Of a stretch of DNA of 64,000 nt, positions 9,382-20,104 are shown piece by piece. The DNA is taken from positions 192,087-256,086 of the forward strand of contig JNVV01000025.1 in assembly GCA_000733355.1 (NCBI GenBank). The letters run 5' to 3'. The position numbers were made by a program, and so were the translations under genes. Origin of the DNA: Falciphora oryzae. Taxonomy: Eukaryota > Ascomycota > Sordariomycetes > Magnaporthales > Magnaporthaceae. The notes under the pieces were generated by a model that saw only the letters and a program-made list of their open reading frames with translations, was not told where the DNA came from and ran no database searches. The first letter of the stretch is position 1; each line of letters starts with the position of its first letter.

Positions 9382-11025
9382 TTGACTTCATTTTTGGTGC
9401 ATTCTGTAGCCAAGTCGATGCAAAAGGGCTGGACAGAAGAAAACGTCGCCGAGGCCTTCGCCTTAATGCGAAAGGGCTGGTCCCGGCGGGCGGCCGCCTT
9501 TGATCAGGGGATACCTGAGTCCACCTTACGAGGCCGCATTAAAGGGGCCGAGCCCTATCAGCAAGCACAAGAGCGGTTCCAACGGCTTTCCGCGGTGCAA
9601 AAAAAACACCTGGCCAAATGGGTAGCCATCCAGGCCGCCCTAGGGCTTCCCCCAACCCACGGAGAATTGCGTTATTATGCGCAAAAGATCCTCCATACGG
9701 CAGGCGACAAAGCACCCCTTAGGAAGCGTTGGGCGGCCGGATTTTTGGCCCGGAATCCAGAGATCCAAGTCCACAAAGGCAAAGCTATGGAAAAAGCCCG
9801 TGTAAACGGTGCCACTACGGAAATAATCACGGAATGGTGGCGAAAGCTAGATATCCCTGAGATTAAGGAGATCCCCCCTCAAAACCGCCACAATATGGAT
9901 GAGGGCGGTCTCCAAAAGGGCAGGACCGGCAACGGGCTTGTTTTGGGACTCGCGGGGACCTGGCCGTTGCATAAAAAAAAGCCGGGATCACGGCAATGAA
10001 CCTCCTTTATCGAATGCGTTTCGGCAACAGGGGTTAAGCAACGGCCCCTTATCATTTTTAAAGGAAAACATGTGCAAAACCAATGGTTCCCGGACAAAAA
10101 CGGCCAATTTGAGGATTGGGAATTCACCTGTACGGATAACGGCTGGACTACAAACCGTGCGGCTATAAAATGGCTGCAAAAAGTCTTCCTCCCAGGGACC
10201 CGGCCCGACCCCCCCGGCCCCCGTCTCCTGATCTTCGACGGCCACGGATCACACGTTACAAAGCGTTTCCAATTTCTTTGCTATCAAAACGACGTTTTTC
10301 TCCTATATTTGCCTGCCCATACATCTCACGTTCTTCAACCACTCGACTTATCAATCTATTCACCCCTCAAATCACAATATCGGGCCATTATTATAAGCCA
10401 GGCACTTTTCTGCTGCTCTACGGCAGTCGGGAAACGAAAGTTTCTTATAGCTTATCGAAACGCACGAAATAAAGCCGTTATCGAAGCCAATATCAAATCG
10501 GGTTGGAAAGCATCGGGGTTATGGCCGGTTAATATGGCGAAACCCCTTATAAGCCGGCTTTTGCTCGAAAACAACAATAACAATGCCCCTAAGCCTGCCC
10601 CCGTTATTCCGCACAAAAGAAAAGCAAAGCAACAATCCCCCAAACTACCAATCGCTACCAAAAGAAACTGGGGGACCCCTAAAAAAACTCGGGAGTTGGC
10701 CAGCCAAATCGAGGATTTTTCCCGCACTATCCCGACTACCCCCACGAAGCGGCTATGGTTTAGGAAAATCCGGAAGGGCTTTGAACTAAAGGATTTGGAA
10801 ATCACTACAGCCTCCCAAAAAATCAAAGCGCTGGAGGCACAATTGGAGGCAGTACAAAAAAGAAAAAGGAAGAGGGTTATTCCGGATCCCAACCAGATAT
10901 TCGTATTTAGGAGGCAGGTTTACCTGCAAAGACGGGGGATTTTAATGGATCCAAAAGCACCATTGGAATCTCCGGAAGAAGCTGAACAGGATGATATACA
11001 GGATGAGATTATTGTTATTGGATAG
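9382..11025 (+). pseudogene. Pogo/Fot1-type DDE transposase with one in-frame stop
   Basis: A single frame of 547 sense codons is interrupted once, by TGA at 9997-9999 (codon 206, where Trp would fit the context RQ-W-TSFIECV). The N-terminus has a psq-type helix-turn-helix (about residues 14-60, ending PESTLRGRIKG), then a CENP-B-type DNA-binding region (about residues 62-140, with GLPPTHGELRYYA). The DDE catalytic triad is visible: Asp173 in NMDEGG, Asp286 in LLIFDGHGSH and Asp322 in LQPLDLSIYSPLK. The 35 residues between the last two give the DD35D spacing expected of Fot1-like elements. A Lys-rich C-terminal tail follows. The transposase would cut the element out and paste it at TA dinucleotides. 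Because only one codon is broken, inactivity is likely but rests on one base. The start could also be the second Met (9418). Confidence 0.88.
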
Positions 11026-11081
11026 CCTTATTCTTTAGCATCACAAAGATATCGTTGTTGTTGAGGCTATTTCCTAAGCTA

Positions 11082-11123
11082 GTGCGCGGACAGGGGGGTG
11101 CGCGGACAGGGGGTGCACCGACT
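11082..11123 (-). repeat. Right terminal inverted repeat with a doubled 16-bp outer unit
   Basis: The true 26-bp right repeat is 11098-11123. Immediately inside it, 11082-11097 repeats its inner 16 bases (gtgcgcggacaggggg) head to tail. The left end has only a single copy. Confidence 0.85.
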
Positions 11124-11209
11124 TAAGGCTTGTAAATTAAATAACGCGAATAAAACTTTTAATCTGTTACGCAGCGAAACGAGTAATAAATTGGTTTAAT
11201 TAAATTAAT

Positions 11210-11509
11210 TGTTGGATTGCACTGGCCTGTGCAGGCAATCGGTAGAGCCCAGAGAGAGTCGGATCCTCCGGTCCCGTGATCTCTGATCACGGGATCCGAG
11301 GACCCGCAAGCCTGCGGAGGCTGGGAGCAGGGAAAGGCCCCTTTGGTGATCAGGATCGTGTATATATAGCCTCCCTTCTGCTCCCTCTCTGGCAGATAGG
11401 TTCCTTTCCTCTTCGTGCACAATACTAGAACGATCCTCTGATATAAGGATCGTTGTTCACCCTGTTTTGGAGATCTCCGAGCCCACAGGAGTACATACTC
11501 CTACCAACA
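11210..11509 (+). mobile_element. Solo LTR of a retrotransposon, 300 bp
   Basis: The segment starts TGTTGG and ends CCAACA, the canonical TG...CA termini of an LTR. It is flanked on both sides by the same 5 bp, ttaat (11205-11209 and 11510-11514), a typical integrase target duplication. A TATA-like tatatata lies inside near 11361-11368, consistent with the U3/R promoter of an LTR. No reverse transcriptase or gag sequence is attached, so this is a solo LTR left by recombination between two LTRs. It lies 84 bp past the target duplication of the Pogo-like element. Confidence 0.85.
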
Positions 11510-11945
11510 TTAATTATATATTTTATTTGTTTAATAATGCGCTATATCTGCCTGGACAGTTTTCTTGCAAATTTTTGCCTATAACGCGTCCTGCCCAACA
11601 CGCCCGTGCACCTAACTAATCAAATCCCTGCACCGCGTGCAACAGTTTCTTCCAACCTTCTCCATACCTTCTTCTCCATGGTGCTACAAAAGCACGCTGC
11701 CGAGGTAAGCATTTAAAAAAGGGACCGTCCTACGAGCTGCCTTGGTCGCTCTAATACACCAAGCATCTTATCGACGAAGGGCAAAAGCAGCGCACGCACG
11801 ACGGGACATCACACAGGAACGCATGCATGCACATTGTCGGACAGTCATCTTGTCTCGGCACAGCACACGCTTAAATTTCCCCATTCTCAGGCTACGGATA
11901 CAAGAGAAGCAACTCCATTCCCGCCCAGGCCCCTTCCCCAATCTA
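11510..11945. other. Intergenic region after the solo LTR
   Basis: AT-rich at first, then mixed. It forms the 3' flank of the minus-strand small secreted protein gene. No gene is recognised. Confidence 0.4.
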
Positions 11946-12363
11946 TCACCATCCGTTGGTCGGCACCCCGGTGCAGTCCTGCCAAGGCTCTTCGCCCTTG
12001 CTTTTGGCCAGGTTGCACGACCAGTACTTGCCCCACTTGTCCGACGTGCTGTACCACTCGCTTGTGCACGGCAGCGCCTTGGCGAACAGCGGGTGGCCTG
12101 TGAGAGAGCACTGTTTTCCTTTCGGTCAGTATGATCGGCCCCCGGGTATCAGAAGGCAGAGAGGGGGGATAAAAAAAGGAGAAGGGAAGTCTTACGCAGG
12201 CCCTGTCGCTGTACTCGTAGACGCAGCAGGCGATCCCGTTGACTTCGTTGAGGCCGGTCCACTGGGGGCACGAAGGCTTCGGCGCCTGGGCCTCGGGGAC
12301 GGCCATGGGCGAGGCCGCAACCAGGCCGGCGGCGAGGGCGATGATGAAGCTGAAGGCGTGCAT
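11946..12363 (-). CDS. Small secreted cysteine-rich protein (two exons)
   Basis: Exon 1 is complement(12196-12363) and exon 2 is complement(11946-12110). They join in phase 0 across an 85-nt intron with donor gtaaga and acceptor aaaacag. The next downstream AG would break the frame, so this acceptor is chosen. The product is 110 residues: a signal peptide (MHAFSFIIALAAGLVAAS) followed by a mature domain with about seven cysteines (positions about 32, 46, 47, 56, 57, 71 and 88, with one more near 98) and a Trp/Tyr-rich C-terminal half (SEWYSTSDKWGKYWSC). Size, secretion and Cys content fit fungal effector-like or hydrophobin-unrelated small secreted proteins; no family is recognised. It lies between the two halves of HET relics and appears intact. 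Role unknown. Confidence 0.75.
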
Positions 12364-14867
12364 TTTTTTTATGTCGCGTTTCCGAGGAGCTGGGAGGCTA
12401 AACGAGTGGAGAGTGTCGGCCGGTGGTGGGTTGGCAAGTTTGCGGCTGACGGTGAGGAAGAGAAGAGAGAGGAGCAGAATCGGCTTCGATGGAGTGGAAT
12501 GGCGGTGCCCTTTTGTATCGCAAAGGGACGCCGCCCAGGACCACCTAGTCCATGGGGATCCGGCGGATGCAGAGCGGCCGGGACTGATCGAAACGAGAAA
12601 GTGATAAGAGAAATTAAACCAAAATCGGGTTGCCTTGGCTGCGGAGGACCATTCTTTGCAGCGTTCCATTCTGTGGAGACACCACCAAATGCGCGTGTTC
12701 AGTGCCGAGGCGGAGCAGCGGGAACGGAGGCCGGCCCGGCAGTCTATCTCCTATTCTTCCCCCTCTGCCCGGAGTCGGGGTCGAGCCACATGCATGCGTC
12801 GCGCAAGATTAGAAAAGGAGTTAGCAGACATTGCTGCGGCGGGTATGACCGAAAACAAGTTTCCACACCCGCAGGCCTCCCCCGCCCCGTCGATGCAAAA
12901 GTTCCGAAGTGGAGCCATTCCTTCCCCTTTCATGCGCGGAGGGACGGTTGAGCGCCATAAGGGGGGAGGGGGAGGGGGAAAAGAGACAGGATGACAACGT
13001 GGAAGCTATATCCGCTATTCCCTGACGCGATAAGAAGCACGTGGCCCGAGATCATAGAGGGTATATCGAGAAGTTGCAACTCGGCTGTGCCGTAAACAAG
13101 TCGCCCAAGATTCCGCTGCAATACGAGGGGATGACTCCGTGCAAAAAAGGCGACGATAGCGGAGGTGAAGCGGTACCAGGGCATGGCCGACTTGATCACG
13201 TACGCGTGCACGCACTGCACTAAGAGGTCGGCTTTGCAATCATACAGTTCAGGATTGCTTATGTCACTGCCGTAGACTAAGTTTGGATTCTGGAATGAAT
13301 ACTGTATATTCATCCTAGCAATTCCAGTTCGGACGGGGGAGTCGTAGGGGATAAAAAGGGGCGGCGGCGGTGCCACGGCTCGGCGGGTGCCTTGCTCGGC
13401 CAAGCAAAACCTAACCGGGACCGGCAATCGAGTGATTCTGGATGCGGGGTGCGGCGTTTGCAAACGTCGAGCCGCCTGCCTTGTACGTTGTACGCAATGC
13501 AGGAAGAGATGATTACGTCGTAATTAAAACGGCCACGCTCCTTTGCATTTTGGCATTGCGGATGGGGTCGCAGCGACGCAACAAAACACGGATATCGAAC
13601 ACGGATATCGAACGGGATCGTCAATGCCCGCCACCCACAATAACAAGGGGTACCGGTCGGCGGTTGTCGAGCCGCTTTCTTCATTGGACGAGCTCCGGCT
13701 GAAGCAGGTCTTGCTAATTGGCACAAAAGGGGCTTTCGGACCCGGCAGGACTGCTGCCTCGGCTTCCTCAACCGGAAAGGGGTACATCGACGTGACGACG
13801 TGGCCTTATGGGTCCCCATCACACCTATATTATTAAATCCTCGGAACACGAGCGCTGGGGTTGCGCCGACGAGGTGGCACCCAATCCACCTACATAGTAC
13901 GGGTACTTCGAATTCAAAGAAAGAAAAGTGGAAAAAAGGACAAAAGCCAAACGCGTTTGATTCAAGCCTTCCTTAGCCCGTGCGGTCCCCCCGGAAACCG
14001 GTAGGGCCCGGGGCCCGGTCGGCACAGCCGGGGCGGGGCCATGGCCAAAGCTGCCGAAGCCACCCTACCGGGTATTACAATCAAGGGCTTTGCTCCTAAG
14101 GTAAGGTGCTTAAAGAGAGGGCTGATAAACAGTGCATTTGGCGATGGCTTTTGGGGTTTGGGTTTTAAAACCAACGACTGTAATTGTTTGCTTGAAAGGT
14201 TGCTTAGGAGCTAATTTAAGTTAACTAATACCAAATTTTTCAGCGTATTCGATAAAGCAAACCTTTTAGCCATTAGCTTCGTACATTGCTTCTGGCGGGA
14301 GGGAGGCGATGCCGGCGTCAATAAACCGGGCTAACGTGGCGCAAATTAAGGCCTTTTCATTTTGCTTGCGAGAAAAGCTTGCAATTATCCCCTACGCAGC
14401 CGCTGCGGCCAACCCAATGGGCGGGCACGTGGGCCGGGAGGTGGCCGCCTGGCGCTAGCGCGCGTAAGGGGTTTGGGGGGAAGGGTGGGGGAAAGGAAGG
14501 GAAGGGGGAGGTCCCGTCGCGTGCTGCGTGTCGCGCGTTCGGGTTTGTTAGGGCACCTGTACCGGTGCCGACGCCGTGGGAGCCTTCCTGGCCCTGTTCG
14601 GGCCCTGTCGGGTGTTGTACGTTCCGCAACGGGGACGGCGTGTTCGTATGCGTGTGCGCTGAAGTGCGCGGGGGCCGGGGCGGCAGCGACGCGCTCCTCT
14701 GGGCCGGAGGGCCGTTGAGGAGAGCGTGCGCCACCCCGTTGGCCAGGGGGGCCGTTGGCAACGGCATGTTGCCGCCGCCAGCGCCTTTGGCGGGCGTGAT
14801 TGTTGGTATTGAATCGCTTATTTGGATTAACAGCACAATGCCAAGAATTGGTAAGTTCGAGGAAGGA
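12364..14867. other. 2.5-kb gene-poor stretch between the secreted protein gene and the second HET relic
   Basis: The first few hundred bases carry the promoter of the minus-strand secreted protein gene. Beyond that no frame resembles a known protein. A 13-bp unit (aacacggatatcg) occurs twice in tandem at 13585-13610. Composition alternates between AT-rich blocks (13860-13980, 14170-14360) and GC-rich blocks (13980-14050, 14400-14800), which suggests patched-together, decayed repeats rather than one gene. Confidence 0.4.
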
Positions 14868-16288
14868 TGTCATCACCACCTAGACGTCGACGGTCCAGGC
14901 GCGCACGGAGGGGATCGCCGAGTCGGAGCCCTCAAAGACGTTCCGCGACGCGGTCGAAACGACCCGGAGGCTCGGCCTCCGCTACATCTGGATCGACTCC
15001 CTCTGCGTCATCCAGGATGACGCCAGGGACTGGCAGGTCGAGTCGGCGAAGATGGCCTCCATCTACAGCAACGCCTGGCTGACCCTGGCGGCGGCGGAGG
15101 CCTCTTCGCCCGCACGCCCGACTTTGAGGTCCGGGGCCGGTCATCCGCGGGCGAGGCCTATCGCTTGTTCTTCCAGCAGCGCATCGACCACCACTTGGAG
15201 GTGCAGGGCTCCATCAACGACACCAAGCTGTTCGGGCACCCGACGGCGGCCTTCCACCCGCTGCTGACGCGCGCCTGGGTGTTCCAGGAGCGCCTGCTGT
15301 CGCCGCGCGTACTCTTCTTCGGCCCGTCCGAGCTGGCGTGGCAGTGCGCCACAGTTACCGACTGCGAGTGCGACGGCATCGGGCGCGAGGCGTCCCCCGG
15401 GATCGATGTCAATCTGCTGTACCACAGCGCCCTGAACCTCAATTCGGACGGGAGCCGCGAGGCGTGTGGGCGCATGTTTGTGCCGCGGACCTGGCGCGCC
15501 GTCGTCTCCTACTCGTGCCTGCTCATCACTGAAGCCACTGACAGGCTGCCGGCCGTCGGGGGCGCGGCACGGCATATGGCGCGCCTGGCGAGGGGAGGTC
15601 GCGCTACGTCGCGGGGATGTGGGAGGATTCGCTCAATGATGATTTACTGTGGCGCGCCGGGGCGCCGCGGGCGCGGCCGGAGCGCATGGCGGATGCGCCG
15701 TCGCGGTCCTAGGCTAGCGTCGAGGGCCTCGTGTTCTACTTCGACGAGTATCTGTTCTGGGAAGACGGCCTTTGGAAGGGCGAGAGGCAGCCCTTTGAGC
15801 ACTTCAGCGCGGTGGAGAGGTTCGACGTAGTCCCATTGGGGGTGGACGAGTACGGCGGCTTGGCTACCGGATCTGGCGGGACCAAGCTCGCCATCTCTGG
15901 TCTCTGGGCGTCGGGCTCGCTAGAGCGGAGGGAGCGGGTTCGCGACGACACCAAGCCGCGAGCCTCGCAGCAGAAACCGCCGGCTGGATACAACATTGCC
16001 TTCCCCGGTGGAACGTCGCATAGGGTGATTGTTGACCGTGTCCTGGACCAAGATGGGCCGTCACACATCAGTCTAGGAACACAGTTGATTTCCCTCCGGG
16101 TGAGCTTGATACAGCAGGACGAGAAGGAATATCTTGTATCCCCGGTCTTGAGGGAGGCGGGAGTAACGAAAGAGGGCCCGTTGTACGAAAGAATTGGCTG
16201 TACCAGCCTCGAGGGGGCAGACGGAAGGGTCGACAGGCTGGGAGGGATCTATAATGAGTCTGATTCACGGACGTTTGTGCTGATTTAG
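14868..16288 (+). pseudogene. HET-domain protein, C-terminal relic
   Basis: Recognisable HET-domain blocks appear in order on the plus strand but in changing frames. TFRDAVETTRRLGLRYIW and IDSLCVIQDDARDW are followed by MASIYSNAWLTLAAAEA. A frameshift near 15095 leads to GLFARTPDFEVRGR and AWVFQERLLSPRVLFFG (the W-x-x-Q-E-R-x-L-S-x-R block of HET proteins). A second shift near 15590 gives RYVAGMWEDSLNDDLLWRAG. A TAG (15710-15712) stands where the conserved S-W-A-S block has Trp, then the frame is open from ASVEGLVFYFDEY to the stop at 16286. The N-terminal part expected of the family is absent. It is therefore a pseudogene, and its content exactly complements the N-terminal relic at 8679. Confidence 0.75.
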
Positions 16289-17072
16289 AGGCGGGATGTG
16301 GAATGGCGGAAAAGGGCCCTTTTGATGACCGTCAATGGAACCTAGGAGCTCTCGTCCTCTTGCGACGCCGGAGTGTCACGCCTGTGAGCCTGCCGGTTGC
16401 CGGATGCACCGCATCATTCCAGACCATTGGATTGATGTTGGATGATTGCTGGTCAGCTGGTGCCTTGAAAAATAGCTGAACTCTGCAGAGCTTCTCGAAG
16501 CGGCAGGAAGCAAGGTTTGCAGGGAAGACGTCAAATGCAACGCTGATGAGGAGAGATGGCGAGCTCAGCTGGGTCGGGGCTTGTCGGCCGTTTTTTTAGC
16601 TTTGGGGCCCACTGCGGAGCTGCCTCACTGGTCCAGGACCCGCTGAGCCCCGCTGGGATTTTGCCTGCTGCGATTTGATCACTGCCGAATTGTCGTTGTC
16701 AGATCGCGACACCAACAGGATTACTCGGGGTCAAGTCTTGGCAAACAGACTCGCCTTCCTCTTTGGGACCATGGCTGCGATGGCGGCATTCGACCCTTGT
16801 TGCCTTTTATTCTGGCCCGCAAAGAGAAGCCATCAATCTTGCCCGCATCTGCATGCGAGAATAATATCGCCGGTGCAACGCTCCGGTGAGCCGCGCCATG
16901 GAGTGAAAGGTCGTGGCCGACGGCGCGAGCCATAAAAACGAGCCTTCTCCCCTCGGCCATTATCGTCAGAATGTCGGTCTTCACCTGCAACCAGTCGGCC
17001 ACTTCCTGCCTTGCTGCCCGCCTCCCTGAAGCCCGCAGCCACCCATAGTTCCTCTCCTTGCCCTCCTCCACC
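16289..17072. other. Intergenic region, promoter of the next gene
   Basis: These 784 bp separate the HET relic from the secreted protein gene at 17073. A cataaaaac motif at about 16931 may act as a weak TATA element and is followed by a CT-rich leader. No gene is supported. Confidence 0.4.
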
Positions 17073-18987
17073 ATGCGCTACAACACGTTCGTGGCCCTTA
17101 CGGCCTTTGCCGTGTCCGCCGTCCTGGCCAAGGAGCTCCCCAAGGACGAGCTCAAGGCGGCAGAGCTCTACGACAGCGGCGTGATCCACAAGGGCATCAT
17201 CGAGCGCAAGACGGCCTTCTGGGAGGCCTCGTCCCGCGCCGGCCTGCTCAACGCGGCGTCGTACCCGCGCCTCAACCACACAAAGTGCGTCGACGGCAAG
17301 GTCGAGGCCATCAAGGGCGACCCGCTGCATACCTTCAGGTGCAAGAACATCGACCTGTACGACTTCATCAACCACGCCGAGCTGGGGTCGCCCGGCTCCG
17401 ACAACCCGAACCGCGTCGGCTCCGGGTCGTGGGGGTGGACCGACCCGGAGTCCGGGCGGGAGTTTGTCGCCAACGGCGCCTACCAGGGCACCCAGTTCCT
17501 CGAGATCCTGCCCGAGGGCCGCCTGAGGCACCTGGGGTTCCTGCCCAGCCACGCCCCGGACAACTCGCGGTCGCTGTGGAAGGAACTGAAGAGCTACAAG
17601 CACTACATCCTGATCTCGTCGGAGCTTTCGGGACACGGAGTGCAGATTTTCGACCTGCGCAAGGTAGGTTTCTCAGTCGGTCTTGTAGCAAAAGCCATGC
17701 TAATCGAGGTGTTTTCATCTAGCTCCTTACTCTGACAGATGCCGAGATCCCGAAGCGCTTCGGCAAGGCGGATTACACCGGCCACTTTAATGAGATGGCG
17801 GAGGGCAGAACCCACAACGTTGTCGTCAACGAGGAGGGCCAGTACGGTGTCACAGTGGGCAACCAGCCCAGGGACAAGGACTGCCTGGGTGGCTTGATCT
17901 TTTTTGATCTCAAAGATCCCGCAAACCCGAAGAGGATAGGGTGCAACAAGGACGATGGCTACGTCCACGATGTGAGTCCTCGTCAAAGCCTGGGACGAAT
18001 TCGCTCCGTGATCACTGACCACCTGCAAGGCCCAATGCATCATTTACCGTGGCCCACACGAGAAATACTACGGCCGGGATATCTGCTACGGATACAACGA
18101 GGATAGCTTGACCATCTACGACGTCACCGACAAGGCCAACTCGAAGATCATCTCCATAACCTCATATGAAGGCGCCACCTACACACACCAGGGATGGGTC
18201 AACAACCCGCAGTGGCAGGAGTGGCTGTACCTTGACGATGAGTGCGTTCCAACGTTTGCTCCCTAGACCAAAGCACATGGCTAACATCCCAACCAACAGA
18301 CTCGACGAGTCGAACGGCGCCGGCCTGGCCAAGGACGGCTTCCCCGTCACCTACATCTGGGACATCCGCGACCTCGAGCACCCCAAGCAGACGGGCTTCT
18401 GGAAGGGCACGGCGCGCGCCATCGACCACAACCAGTACATCAACCCGCACGACGGCCTGCTGTACCAGTCCAACTACGGCGCCGGCCTGCGCGTCTACGA
18501 CGTCTCGTCGGTGCCCTCGGACCCCACGGGCGCCTCCGTCGGCGAGGTCGCCTACTTCGACGTGCACCCCGAGGACGACGCCGAGCCCGGCGGCGGCGCG
18601 GCTTCTTTTGCCGGGTCGTGGTCGTCCTACGCACAGTTCAAGTCGGGCTTCGTCTGGATCAACACGTTCGAGCGCGGCGGCTTCCTCGTCAAGCCGACCA
18701 GGGAGGCGCGCGTGCCGTTCAAGCCGGCCGGGTGCAGCGCCGACAACTGCCTGCGCGGCCTGCGCTCGAGCGCAAAACTTGCCGAGGCGAGCGACTTTTG
18801 CGCGGGGTTCTTGGGCAAGTGGACCGCGGATGTTGCGAAGGTGCCCGGGTTCGCGGCCAAGGCGTGCGCGCAGGGCCAGAACGTCATCTCGCGCGTCAGC
18901 TCGGCGTGCAGGTGTCTGCCCACGCCGACGCCGGCCGTTGCGGCGCGCGTGGCTGCGGCGGAGGCGGCGGTCGTGACGGGTGCTTAG
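17073..18987 (+). CDS. Secreted choice-of-anchor-B-like (LVIVD-type) protein, four exons
   Basis: The exons are 17073-17663, 17723-17971, 18030-18241 and 18300-18987. All three introns are 56-59 nt with GT-AG ends, and the frame is preserved. The product is 579 residues with a signal peptide (MRYNTFVALTAFAVSAVLA). The body resembles the choice-of-anchor-B/LVIVD beta-propeller type: repeated blocks of the form 'hydrophobic-IYDVTD..' and 'IWDIRDLEHP' (for example LTIYDVTDKANSKII and TYIWDIRDLEHPKQTG), plus HNVVVNEEGQYGVTVG and RAIDHNQYINPHDGLLYQSNYGAGLRVYDVS. Such proteins are extracellular or wall-associated with no assigned reaction. The last 100 residues are Cys-containing and Ala-rich. The propeller assignment is by pattern recognition. 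Confidence 0.82.
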
Positions 18988-19702
18988 GGGGGGTTTGGCT
19001 TGAGGGTGTGGACTGGGGTAATGATGTATAAATAATGTCGAAACGAACCTATGTAATAATCCGCTTATGCCTTATGAAATGCGGATCCTGGAAACAATGT
19101 CGGTTGGCATGGCGCTCGCTTGTGAATCCAGAATCTTGGCCTATCTTTGACGAGCCAGGTCCCCGTGTTTCTCCTCTGCTATTTCAGGGCCTGCTTTCAC
19201 TGTTTCAGCGTCTTGTTGGCCCTTTTGGTATCCTGCGACGGGCGGTGCCTCGGATCGACCCGCAGTGTGTTTGCTTGGCCCTGTCACGCACCAATTTGGG
19301 ATGGGATTCCAGGGGGTTCCAGGCCCCGCCTGGTGATCGTGAACCCTGACAGCCCGTGGCTTTAGTGCAAATAAGCAGCCGTTTGCGGAAGGCTAAGCAC
19401 GTCGGTGGAGAAGCTTGGCTGTCAACCGAAGGGATGTGCGTCCATCCCATCCCAACACACCGTCGTCAACGTCGGAGCCAAGAACTGGGCAGCTCCCTGG
19501 AGATAATGCGCGCTCCAGGCTCGGCGGGAAGACACCGGCATGCTGTGGAAGATGTCGCTGGCTTCTATAAAGCTCGAGCGTGTGCCACACTGATCAAGGA
19601 GTTGTTTGTTGGATCAGATCACATCCACCAGACTCCAGTTCCTTCCACCACCTCCTTTTCTTCATAATTTATCTTCGCTTTTTTAATCAAAACGACTTCG
19701 CC
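18988..19702. other. Intergenic region with TATA box of the next gene
   Basis: No gene is recognised. The 3' half is the promoter of the small secreted protein gene at 19703. Confidence 0.4.
19566..19571 (+). promoter_or_regulatory. TATA box upstream of the 19703 gene
   Basis: TATAAA within ggcttctataaagctcg lies 132-137 bp upstream of the ATG at 19703, plausible spacing for a fungal gene with a long CT/TC-rich leader. Confidence 0.5.
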
Positions 19703-20043
19703 ATGCAGGTTCTGGCTTTTCTCTTCACCATGGCGCTGGCCGCTACCGCCAGGTAAGCATCACCGCCCCGCCCCAAGCTACAACCCCTTGCTGCGAGCAA
19801 CATGGACTAACCGCCCCCCTCCGTCTGCACAGCGCGCTGCCCCAAGCGGGCGGCCGGTTCAGCTGCACGTGCAAGGGCCCCAACGGCCAGACCGACATGC
19901 CAGCGGCCCTCTGCAACATCGCCGGCGGGGCCCCCGGAGGCGGCAGGTGCGGCGGCCTGCCCCTCAGCGGGAAGATCGCCACGGCCGACTGCCAGGCCAT
20001 GGGGCTTGCTGGGTTCACCGCCGAGTGCAACCGGACCGGTTAA
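19703..20043 (+). CDS. Small secreted cysteine-rich protein, 86 aa (two exons)
   Basis: Exon 1 is 19703-19752 and exon 2 is 19833-20043. The 80-nt intron (gtaagc...gcacag) is in phase 2. The product has a signal peptide (MQVLAFLFTMALAATAS) and a short mature region with six cysteines (FSCTCKG, AALCNIAG, GRCGGLP, ADCQAMG, AECNRTG) and several glycines. A TATA box lies about 135 bp upstream. The pattern of six Cys in about 70 residues fits small secreted effector-like proteins; no named family is recognised. The intron right after the signal-peptide coding exon is typical of such genes. An assembly gap begins 61 bp after the stop. Confidence 0.75.
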
Positions 20044-20104
20044 ATTCGCCCAGACTTGTCGACATGCCAATGGCACACAACTTGATCAAGTGTGGACGGA
20101 CATG

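Larger units (their letters stand above)
9287..11123 (+). mobile_element. Pogo/Fot1-like DNA transposon, 1,837 bp
   Basis: The element is bounded by perfect 26-bp terminal inverted repeats: left 9287-9312 (begins agtcggtgcaccccc), right 11098-11123 (ends gggggtgcaccgact). It is flanked by a TA duplication (9285-9286 and 11124-11125), the target preference of the Tc1/mariner-Pogo superfamily. It carries one transposase frame on the plus strand (9382-11025). The right end has a second copy of the outer 16 bases (11082-11097), so the repeat is doubled there. The insertion interrupts a HET relic with no other rearrangement. Intact repeats and one inactivating change in the gene suggest a fairly recent arrival or one mobilised in trans. 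Confidence 0.92.

Noticed and set aside
9173..9999. Repeat-induced point mutation as the cause of the TGA codons in the HET relic and transposase
   Set aside because: TGG to TGA changes a C followed by C on the other strand, not the preferred C followed by A. Only the TAG at 15710 fits that context, so no RIP claim is made.
11887..12669. Unspliced 260-residue minus-strand frame
   Set aside because: It reads through an intron and into promoter sequence. The spliced 110-residue secreted protein fits far better.
13585..13610. Tandem 13-bp duplication as part of a transposon end
   Set aside because: Only two copies with no inverted partner or target duplication nearby; recorded as a minor repeat within the gene-poor stretch.
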